Shown one piece after another: positions 7,988 to 14,884 of a DNA stretch of 36,747 bases. The DNA comes from Deltaproteobacteria bacterium (GTDB lineage Bacteria > Desulfobacterota > Desulfarculia > Adiutricales > Adiutricaceae). Every line of letters begins with the position of its first letter. Within the stretch, counting starts at the first letter, position 1. The notes beneath the pieces are model-generated. The model searched no databases and was not told the DNA's origin. It saw nothing but the letters and a program-made list of their open reading frames with translations. The stretch is from NCBI GenBank assembly GCA_031276865.1, contig JAISMF010000053.1:1-36747 (forward strand), given 5' to 3'. The position numbers and the translations under genes are program-made.

Positions 7988-8004
7988 TGCACGATGCGTG
8001 CCAA
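7988..8004 (-). promoter_or_regulatory. Sigma-54 (RpoN) promoter-like sequence
   Basis: On the minus strand the sequence TTGGCACG-CATC-GTGCA matches the RpoN consensus YTGGCACG-N4-TTGCW with one mismatch in the -12 block; the invariant GG and GC have correct spacing. Transcription would begin near 7977. No bound-activator site was identified upstream, and no RpoN gene is in the window. Confidence 0.4.
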
Positions 8005-8651
8005 AACGCTAATTCTCAAGCCTATGCGAATAAAATATTGATAATAGACCATTTTTCCGCTCCGGCGTAATTTTAGAACCCGAATCGGCCTAAAAAAACA
8101 TACTTTTTTGTTGTTTTGTTGGCCTTTTAGCATTCATTTGGCATCTTTTTTGTCGTTTTTTTGGCCAAATTATCCTCCGCCCGCCAGCTAAAAAATTTTT
8201 CTCCGGTGAAAATCCGCTCCCGACCCTTCTTTTCGGCTCTTTTCACTTCGCCAAGTCGTAAATTACAGTGGACGACAATTCCTCCGACCCCTCTTTTTTC
8301 CGCCCTTCTCCGGAGCCCGTCTCCGCGGCGAACGACCGGAAAGAGTTCCGGCGTCCCCGAGCGTGGAAGAAAAACGACGCTGGAAGCGACATTCCCCGCC
8401 GCGAGGGAACCGGCCGGAAAAGAAGGAACGCCCGGGCTGGTCCGCTGCGAAAAACCAAAAGCGGAAGGTTCGGGATTGGAAACGGAATCCGGGCGGGGGG
8501 ATTTCCGGCGCGGCCGCCCGCCGCCGGTAAATCCCCGGGACCCTTCGCTCCCTCCGGCGAAAAGCTCCCCCGGCGCCTCCAACCCGCCCCCGCCCCCCCT
8601 CCCCGGGAAGTTGGGGCCAAAAAAGGAAAAAAAAAGTGCGAAAAATCACAG

Positions 8652-8691
8652 CCGTAAAAATAAATCACTGTTTTTACGGTAAAAATTTTTT
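8652..8691. terminator. Hairpin with T tail, unassigned
   Basis: A 9-bp stem (CCGTAAAAA at 8652-8660 with its complement at 8671-8679, 10-nt loop) is followed on plus by an AT run containing T6 (8686-8691). It resembles a weak, possibly bidirectional terminator, but there is no assigned gene on either side. Confidence 0.35.
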
Positions 8692-9283
8692 AAAAAAACT
8701 ATTGCAATTGAGTTTCATTTAAAGTAAGATGCTCACCGGGTTGACGTTTAAGGTTTCTTGATGACAGCCTCCCACCTGTGACCGGCGATCTGAATGTCAA
8801 CCCCACCGGGATAGGGTCGGAACGCGGAAAAACCTGGCTTTCCGTTTTCCGGCCCTTTTTCCCTCCTCCGGCTTCCATCCCCCCTCCCCCATCCCCATTC
8901 TGCCTCCCTCGCCTTTCAAGCTTCATTCCCAAGCGCCCGCCGCCAACCCCGCCCCCTGGTCCAGTCCCGCCTCCGCCCCCCATCGTTTCCTGGCGCGATC
9001 GCCTAAGCCGTGGGGAAAAAGGCGCGCCGGAAAGATTTTAAAAAAACAATCCCGGCGCTGAAGAAGAAAGGGCCGGGGCCGGATGAGAAAACTCCCCCCG
9101 CGTCCTCCGAAAAACCATCTTTGACCGGAAGCGAAAAAGCTTAATCTAAACGGCGTCCGAAAAGTTCGCGGAATTTTCGGGAACGCTCCCTTGAAGGAGC
9201 GGAGCGGACGCCCGTCATCCGCGGATCCCTCGGAAACACTAAAGAAAAGGCCTAAACGAGGCCCCGGAAAAAGCCGCGGAGGT

Positions 9284-9312
9284 TTTTTTTCCGCGGCGGT
9301 TTGTCTTATAAT
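9284..9312 (+). promoter_or_regulatory. Possible promoter for the zinc-ribbon gene
   Basis: A perfect TATAAT (9307-9312) lies 94 bp ahead of the gene start. The 17-bp-spaced upstream position holds only TTTTTT, so the -35 element is poor. It sits beside an 8-bp inverted repeat (GCCGCGGA at 9273-9280 with complement at 9290-9297). Confidence 0.35.
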
Positions 9313-9405
9313 GCTTGAAGACGCTCGAATCTTTTTAGACGGCTTTCCAACTCCCCCGCTCCGTTTAAGGATCACGCGCGCCGCATCCCATCCCCCGGAG
9401 GCCTC

Positions 9406-10682
9406 ATGCGCTGCCCCAAATGCGGTTACAACAGCTTCGACTACAACCTCGTCTGCCCTAAATGCAAGAAGGATCTTCTTCCCTCGCGCAGGCAGCTCCT
9501 CATAACGGAACCCGCCCCGGGGGACTTCGATTTCTTCCAGATCTTCGCCCGGGGCGATCAGGGCGAGCTCAGTCACGAAAGCGAGGAGGGCGCCGGCGGC
9601 GACGAAGAATTCGGGGCGCCCGATTTTTCAAGCCCCGCGGAACCGAACTCCACCTACGCCCCCCTGGAGCCCGAAGCCCCGGATATTCCGGACGCCGCCG
9701 GCGGCGAAGCCTCCCCCGGACCCAGGGCGGAGCCCGGGGGAGGCTTTAAGCCCCAGAACGCCGCCTTTTCCGCGGTCATAGCCCAAGAGGCCATGCACGC
9801 CGCGGGGGCGGCCCAGGCCGCGCCCGCGGTCCCGGACTTTCCGCCTCCGGCCGCCTTCCCCGCCCCGGAAAGGGAGGCCCAGCACTCCCCGGCCCTAAGC
9901 CCGCCCTCGCCCCCTCCTCCGCCTCCGCCTCCGCCCCCGGCTCCGGAACCCCCGGCGCCGCCTTCGGCCCCTAGGCCGGATATCACCGCGAGTCCGCCAA
10001 GCGCCGCCCCTCAGGCCGCCCCTTCGCCCCCCCGCCGCCGCCCCCAAGCGCTCCGGCCCCCTTCCCGCCGCCGCCGCCAAACGCTCCGGCCCCCTTCCCG
10101 CCGCCGCCGCCGGCCTCTCCGGCCGGAGCCGCCGACCCCGGGGAGATGGACGTCTCGCACCTCTTCGCGGAAGAGCCTCCGGGGGCGCCTCGGGCCCAGG
10201 AGAGTCCGGACGCCATCATGGACGTGGAGGTGGTGGAGGAGGATGAGCCTCCCGCCCCCTATCCGGCGCCTCAGGCGCCCCCGGCCCCGGCTCCGGACGC
10301 CGACCGCATGGATATATCGGATCTGGATTTGGGCGCGTCCGACTTGGGCTCCATGGACGAGGGGCCCGAACCGCCGCCTCCGCCCCCCTCCGCGCCGGCT
10401 CCCTTGTTCTCCGGCGGCCAGGCCGCCGCGGAGACCTTCATGGTGCCCCAGGGAAGCCTCGAGGAGACGGAACCGGCGGAGGCGGATTTGGGCGGCGCCT
10501 CTTTCGAGGACTCCGACGCCGCGGAAGATCTAACGGACGACCTCGCCCTAGGCGAGGCCGCGGCGGGAGACTTGGAAACGCCCGATCTGGGAAACCTGGA
10601 TCACGACTCCGACGCCCTCTCGGTGGACGGCACCGAGTTCGCGGACGTGGACAACCTCTTAGACGACCTCGACGACGAGTGA
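9406..10682 (+). CDS. Zinc-ribbon, proline-rich acidic protein, frameshifted
   Basis: The protein begins with a zinc ribbon (MRCPKCGYNSFDYN and VCPKCKKDLL, two CxxC knuckles), then a long Ala/Pro/Glu-rich linker, polyproline stretches, and an acidic C-terminus. Function is unknown; the architecture suggests a soluble adaptor or scaffold. The reading frame that starts at 9406 degenerates to Arg/Trp-rich nonsense after about 10033, while the -1 frame then gives a sensible continuation (APAPFPPPPP repeats, then MDVSHLFAEE and an acidic tail ending DDLDDE at 10682). The switch lies at a C7 run (10027-10033); one extra C would give a single protein of about 425 residues. If untouched, the first frame stops at 10533. 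Either a real mutation, slippage, or a homopolymer error explains this. It ends 21 nt ahead of pyrF. Confidence 0.75.
10146..10682 (+). CDS. C-terminal acidic segment of the zinc-ribbon protein
   Basis: This is the downstream part of the frameshifted gene above, beginning at an internal ATG. The frame is open from 10023, where it encodes proline-rich repeats. The segment has repeated MDISDLDLG / MDVEVVEEDE-type acidic patches and is about 25 percent Asp plus Glu, so it is clearly the coding frame here. An automatic caller may list it as a separate 178-residue protein; I regard it as the tail of the gene that starts at 9406. Confidence 0.6.
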   Translation: MDVSHLFAEEPPGAPRAQESPDAIMDVEVVEEDEPPAPYPAPQAPPAPAPDADRMDISDLDLGASDLGSMDEGPEPPPPPPSAPAPLFSGGQAAAETFMVPQGSLEETEPAEADLGGASFEDSDAAEDLTDDLALGEAAAGDLETPDLGNLDHDSDALSVDGTEFADVDNLLDDLDDE

Positions 10683-10703
10683 CGACCCGGGGAGGGTCGA
10701 AAA

Positions 10704-11447
10704 GTGCCGCCGGATTTCTCACGCCCCCTTAAAAACCGGGACCGCTTAGTCTTTCCCCTGGATCTGCCGGATCTGGAGTCGGCCCTTAAATACGTCTCCC
10801 TCTTAAAAGACGAAGTGGGCTTCTTCAAGGTGGGCCTCGAGCTTTTCACGGCCCTGGGTCCGGACTTCCTGAAACGCTTAAAGGATCTGGCCCCCGAGCG
10901 GGGAATCTTTCTGGATTTGAAGCTCCACGACATCCCCCAGACCGTGGGCCGGGCCGCCCGGGCCGCGGCCCGCCTCGAGGCGGACATTTTAACCGTCCAC
11001 GCCCAGGGCGGCGAGAAAATGCTCCAAAGCGCCCGGGAGAACGCCGGAAAGACCCTGATCTTGGGCGTCACCCTTTTAACCAGCCTCAACGCGGAAGACA
11101 TGGCGGAGATCGCCCCCGAGCTCCGCTCGGGGGCGCGCTACCCCCTTTTCATGGCCCGCCGGGCGCTAAGCTGCGGCCTGGGGGGGGTGGTGGCCTCGCC
11201 TTTGGAGCTCGCCACCTTCAGGGAGGAACTGGGAAAGGAGGCGGTGATAGCGGTTCCCGGGCTGCGCCCCCTTTGGGCCCGGGTCAAAGGGGACGACCAG
11301 GTCCGGGTGGCCTCGCCGGCGGCGGCCCTTTCCGCCGGCGCCACCCTCCTCGTGGTGGGGCGCCCCATCCGCGACGCGGACGACCCCGTCCTCGCGGCCA
11401 GGAAAACGGTTGAAGAGCTAGACGAGGCCCTCTTGGACCCGCGGTGA
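10704..11447 (+). CDS. pyrF: Orotidine 5'-phosphate decarboxylase
   Basis: PyrF converts OMP to UMP, the last step of de novo pyrimidine synthesis, in the cytosol. The 247-residue barrel shows the family's catalytic tetrad: D20 in FPLDLPD, K42 in FFKVGLELF, and D71-x-K73-x-x-D76 in FLDLKLHDIPQTV. The phosphate-binding segments follow as VPGLRP (in place of the usual PGIR) and VVGRPI near the C-terminus. The start is a GTG behind GGGGAGGG with good spacing. It follows the zinc-ribbon gene by 21 nt and is probably in the same transcript. A terminator lies at 11625-11649. Confidence 0.96.
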   Translation: MPPDFSRPLKNRDRLVFPLDLPDLESALKYVSLLKDEVGFFKVGLELFTALGPDFLKRLKDLAPERGIFLDLKLHDIPQTVGRAARAAARLEADILTVHAQGGEKMLQSARENAGKTLILGVTLLTSLNAEDMAEIAPELRSGARYPLFMARRALSCGLGGVVASPLELATFREELGKEAVIAVPGLRPLWARVKGDDQVRVASPAAALSAGATLLVVGRPIRDADDPVLAARKTVEELDEALLDPR

Positions 11448-11513
11448 AAAACCCGTCCCCCCAGGGGATCTTCGCCCCCGTTCCCTTCCCCGGGCTTTTT
11501 TCCCGACCATTCC

Positions 11514-11611
11514 GGCTATTTTCCCCCCACCCTCGCCGTATTTTTCACTTTCGGCTGTTTTTCCCCTATCCGGCTCTTTTTTTAAACTTTTAGGCTGTTT
11601 TCGGCTGTTTT
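11514..11611. repeat. Pyrimidine-rich spacer with repeated GGCTNTTTT motif
   Basis: Between pyrF and the radical SAM gene the plus strand is overwhelmingly C and T. Within it the motif GGCTNTTTT occurs five times, starting at 11514, 11553, 11572, 11593 and 11603, usually followed by C runs. Spacing is irregular. No gene is supported in 11448-11727. Confidence 0.6.
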
Positions 11612-11624
11612 TCCCTTTTCCCCC

Positions 11625-11649
11625 TCCCCCTTTTTCGGGGGATTTTTTT
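11625..11649 (+). terminator. Terminator downstream of pyrF
   Basis: A short stem (TCCCCC at 11625-11630 with GGGGGA at 11637-11642, loop TTTTTC) is followed directly by T7. It lies about 180 nt after pyrF and 80 nt before the next gene. Confidence 0.6.
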
Positions 11650-11662
11650 CCTTCGCCGGCGC

Positions 11663-11698
11663 TTTTTCGCCGGGGCTTTTCGACGCCCCGGCGAAAAA
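11663..11698. repeat. 14-bp perfect inverted repeat before the radical SAM gene
   Basis: Arms at 11663-11676 and 11685-11698 (TTTTTCGCCGGGGC and its complement) enclose an 8-nt loop. The T tract is on the 5' side of each strand, so it is not a normal terminator. It ends 30 nt before the start codon and would be in the leader of the next gene. Confidence 0.7.
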
Positions 11699-11727
11699 AG
11701 CCGAAAACCCTTATTTCGGCCCCCTTC

Positions 11728-14424
11728 ATGCCGCGACTTCCCTATCCCCCGGACATCCTGGGATCCCTCGAGCGTCCCGGACGCTACCTGGGAACCGAAC
11801 TAAACTCCGGAGCCAACCAAATCCCCGACTCCCAGGGACGCCTCCTCCGGATAGCCCTGGCCTTTCCCGACGTCTACGAGATTGCCCACTCGCATCTGGG
11901 GCACAAGATACTCTACGGCCTCTTCAACTCCACGCCGGGCTTTTCCGCGGAGAGGGTCTACGCCCCCTGGTTCGATTTGGAGCGAAGGCTGAGACAGTCC
12001 GGAACTCCCTTGAAAAGCCTGGAGTCCGGCGCCCCGGTGAGGGATTTCGGGGTCGTGGGCTTCACTTTGCAATACGAGCTGGGCTACACCAATATATTGA
12101 ACATGCTGGAGCTATCGGGCCTCCCTTTGCGGGCCCGAGATAGGGACTCCTCTCATCCTTTAATAGTGGGAGGCGGCCCCGGGGCCGCCAATCCCGAGCC
12201 CCTGGCCCCCTTTTTCGACGTCTTTTTCCTAGGCGACGCCGAGGCCGGGCTTTTAGCCGACTACGCCGTTATTTCCGATTCCCTTTCCCGGAAAGAAGAT
12301 CGTCCGACCCTTTTTCAGCGCCTGTCCGTCCGCGAGGGAATCTACGTCCCCTCCCTATACACGCCCCGCTACGGGGAGAGCTTGAAGGCGAAGGGCTATC
12401 CCCCCTTCGCGGGGACGGAGGGCCCGCCCGGGGCGCCTCCGCCCCGGGCGGCCAAGGTTTTAAAGCTTTCCGGCGCCTACTTCCCCCGGGCCCAGATCCT
12501 CCCCCTGGTGAAACCCGTGCACGACCGCGTGGCCGTGGAAATCGCCCGGGGCTGCTCCCGGGGCTGCCGCTTCTGCCAGGCCGGCTACCTCTACCGCCCG
12601 GTGCGGGAAAGGGGCGCGGAGGAGATCCTCCGCCTCATGGAGGAAAACCTCTCCGCCACCGGCCAGGACGAGGCCGCCTTTCTGGCGCTCTCCGCGGGCG
12701 ATCACAGCTCTTGCGAGCCCCTGGTCCAGGGCTTCATGGACCGCTTCCAGGGGAAAAGGGTCTCTTTGTCGCTTCCCTCCTTAAGGGTCAAATCCCTGTC
12801 GCGGTCCCTCGCCTGGAACATCAAAAGGGTGAGGAAGACCGGCTTCACCATCGCCCCGGAGGCCGGCACCGAAAGGCTTAGGGCCGTCATCAACAAGGAT
12901 TTAACCGAGGATGACATCTTCAACGCCGTCAGGACGGCCGCGGATCTGGGCTGGAAGACCTTGAAGCTCTATTTCATGTGCGGGCTTCCCACCGAGACCG
13001 ATGAGGATTTGGAGGCCGCGGCGGAACTCTCCCGGGCTTTAAGCCGCATGGCGAAAGTTAAAATCAGCGTGGGCCTCTCCCACTTCTCCCCCAAGGCCCG
13101 CACCCCCTTCCAGTGGCGCGAGGGCTCCACCATAAGGGAGATAGAAAGGCGCCTTTCCTACGTTAAAGACCGGGCGGCCGAAAGACGGATCCTCATCCGG
13201 CGTCCCGACGCCGGCGGCTCCTTCGCCGAGGCCCTCGTCAGCCGGGGGGACAGGAGGATGGCGGACGTGTTGGAGCTCGTCTTCCGCAAGGGGGCGAGAT
13301 TCGAGGCCTGGAACGACCGCTTCCGCGTAAATCTCTGGGAGGAGGCTTTAGACGAGTTGAAGATCCCTTTGGAGCCGCTCCTTAAATCCTTTTCCCCCGA
13401 TTCCCCCCTCCCTTGGGACCACGTTTCGTACGGGGTGGAAAAGAGCTTTCTTTTACGGGAGCTGGAGCTCGCCCTCCGGGGGGAGAGATCCCCGGACTGC
13501 CGCCTCGCGGGCTGCCGCGGCTGCGGGGTCTGCCGGGGGGACCTTAAAATCGACGTCGCCTCCCCCGCTTCTTTGGCGAGGGAGAAGGCCGCCCTCCGCC
13601 TTTCCGCCGGAAAGGCGGAGGGCTCCGGCTTCACCCCGCCCGCGGAAAAAGAGGAGGTTTCCGCCGCCGCTCCCTATGCGGAGGCGGGCGAAGCGCCCCC
13701 CCCCGCGGGTGGGTCCGCGGCGGAAGCCCCCGCCCCCCAAACCCCCGTCCGTCCGGGGAAAATTCCGCCCGCGGCGCCGTACGCGGGCTATTCCCTCCGT
13801 TTCCAAAAGATCGGCCCCTCGATCTACATCGGGCATCTGGAGCTGATGGAGCTTTTTAAAAGGGCCTTCCGGAGGGCGGGATTCTCCTTAAGCTATTCCA
13901 AAGGCTTCCACCCCCAGCCTAACATGTCCTTCCTCACGGCCCTGCCGCTGGGACTTGAGAGCCTGGACGAACGCCTCCAGATCCGGCTTGAAGAACCGGT
14001 CCCTCCCGGGGAAATCATCAAGCGGCTAGAGCTCCCCGCGGGATTGACCATCCTCTCCGCCCATCGTCTGCCGGAAAAGGGCCCGAAAATCCGCCTCAAA
14101 GGGGCTAGGTGGATGGCGGAAAGCGAAAGGGAGCTGTTTTGCGGAGTTCCGGAGCCAAAGGGCGCGGTTTTAGCCTACCTGGATCACAAGGGCCGGGAAA
14201 GACGCTACCCGATAGACGACCACGTGGAGAATATCAAGGCGCTTTCCCCCCGAAAGGCGACTCTGGACATCATCCAGAATGAAAAGGGCTCGCCCAGGCC
14301 CCTCAACACCTTTCTCTTTCTGTGGAAGCTCCCCCCGGACAGCCCTCTCGCGCTTAGAAAGCTCGAAACCCTGATCCAAGAACCGCCCTCCCCGAACCCT
14401 CTTTGGGCGAAGCCTTCGGCCTGA
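11728..14424 (+). CDS. Radical SAM protein fused to DUF2344 (TIGR03960-TIGR03936)
   Basis: This 898-residue protein joins two families that are known as neighbours or as a fusion. The N-terminal part (about 1-250) resembles a cobalamin-binding-type domain (LIVGGGPGAANPEPLAPFFD near 146). The radical SAM core has C276, C280 and C283 in ARGCSRGCRFC, which bind the 4Fe-4S cluster that cleaves S-adenosylmethionine. A Cys-rich motif (CRLAGCRGCGVC) lies near residues 591-602. A low-complexity Ala/Pro linker (about 620-685) leads to DUF2344 (from 688: YSLRFQKIGPSIYIGHLEL, and YSKGFHPQPNMSF). The substrate is unknown; frequent proximity to rng suggests an RNA-related role, which is inference. The ATG at 11728 has no clear Shine-Dalgarno site. 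Confidence 0.93.
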   Translation: MPRLPYPPDILGSLERPGRYLGTELNSGANQIPDSQGRLLRIALAFPDVYEIAHSHLGHKILYGLFNSTPGFSAERVYAPWFDLERRLRQSGTPLKSLESGAPVRDFGVVGFTLQYELGYTNILNMLELSGLPLRARDRDSSHPLIVGGGPGAANPEPLAPFFDVFFLGDAEAGLLADYAVISDSLSRKEDRPTLFQRLSVREGIYVPSLYTPRYGESLKAKGYPPFAGTEGPPGAPPPRAAKVLKLSGAYFPRAQILPLVKPVHDRVAVEIARGCSRGCRFCQAGYLYRPVRERGAEEILRLMEENLSATGQDEAAFLALSAGDHSSCEPLVQGFMDRFQGKRVSLSLPSLRVKSLSRSLAWNIKRVRKTGFTIAPEAGTERLRAVINKDLTEDDIFNAVRTAADLGWKTLKLYFMCGLPTETDEDLEAAAELSRALSRMAKVKISVGLSHFSPKARTPFQWREGSTIREIERRLSYVKDRAAERRILIRRPDAGGSFAEALVSRGDRRMADVLELVFRKGARFEAWNDRFRVNLWEEALDELKIPLEPLLKSFSPDSPLPWDHVSYGVEKSFLLRELELALRGERSPDCRLAGCRGCGVCRGDLKIDVASPASLAREKAALRLSAGKAEGSGFTPPAEKEEVSAAAPYAEAGEAPPPAGGSAAEAPAPQTPVRPGKIPPAAPYAGYSLRFQKIGPSIYIGHLELMELFKRAFRRAGFSLSYSKGFHPQPNMSFLTALPLGLESLDERLQIRLEEPVPPGEIIKRLELPAGLTILSAHRLPEKGPKIRLKGARWMAESERELFCGVPEPKGAVLAYLDHKGRERRYPIDDHVENIKALSPRKATLDIIQNEKGSPRPLNTFLFLWKLPPDSPLALRKLETLIQEPPSPNPLWAKPSA

Positions 14425-14884
14425 AAGATGGACGCTCCCCCCGGAAAGCGGGACGCTCCCCCCTCGAAGAGGGGGCGAAGAAAGAGTTCCCTCCCCGGGC
14501 TTTCCTTCCGACATTCCGTCCGTTATCGGCCCCCGCGCTTTACCGGGGGGCTCGACTTTGCTATATTCCATTAGCGGCCGCCTCGCTTTTCCGCCTCCCC
14601 CCGGATCCCTTTTCCGCCTTCCGGAAACCGCGCCTCCCTTCCCCCGAAAGCCCGCCTCCCCCTCGCCGGAGCGGAAGGGGCTTCCCAACCGCGGATCCGT
14701 AAACCGCGGAAGCCAGGGCGCCTTGAGCCGCTAGCCGCGGAAGCCAGGGAGCTTTGATCCGCGGACCGCGGATCCCGGGCGGTGGTCCGACATCCCGCGG
14801 CCCCGTTTTCCCGGATCCCGGGCCTCCCTCCCCCGCGTCTAAAACCCCGTTCCCTTGTCCGCCTTCACGGAAAGGCTCCGCCGC
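14425..14884. other. Gene-free interval before rng
   Basis: No gene is supported. It contains a short direct repeat of GGACGCTCCCCCC (near 14431 and 14450), GC-rich spacer, and a cluster of CCGCGG-based repeats just ahead of rng, listed separately. A TTG at 14855 in frame with rng would extend that protein by ten residues, but the ATG at 14885 is the better start. Confidence 0.5.
14689..14774. repeat. Cluster of CCGCGG repeats with 31-bp tandem and palindrome
   Basis: Five CCGCGG hexamers lie within 86 bp (starts 14689, 14704, 14735, 14759, 14766). Two belong to a tandem pair of 31-bp units (14704-14734 and 14735-14765) that share CCGCGGAAGCCAGGG and a similar second half. The last two form a perfect palindrome, GATCCGCGG-A-CCGCGGATC (14756-14774). 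The cluster lies about 110 bp before the rng start codon. Confidence 0.8.

Larger units (their letters stand above)
6922..9405. other. 2.5-kb interval without a convincing gene
   Basis: Many long open frames occur on both strands, but they overlap one another, are mostly low-complexity products of GC-rich DNA (Pro, Arg, Gly) and match nothing I know. The interval is not featureless: it contains three successive hairpins at 7118-7229, a 21-bp tandem repeat at 7579-7641, a minus-strand terminator at 7676-7710, a sigma-54-like promoter at 7988-8004, a hairpin with T tail at 8652-8691 and a compositionally balanced patch with long-range complementarity at 8700-8810. Position 8130-8650 and 8830-9290 show only low-complexity GC-rich sequence. 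Confidence 0.5.

Noticed and set aside
7639..8133. 164-codon minus-strand frame
   Set aside because: Reads straight through a textbook terminator, has no family resemblance, and is biased by T-rich DNA; a non-coding transcript explains the signals better.
8127..8682. Five mutually overlapping frames of 128-173 codons on both strands
   Set aside because: All are Pro/Arg/Gly-rich low-complexity products expected in GC-rich spacer DNA without stops; none has a ribosome site or a recognisable motif.
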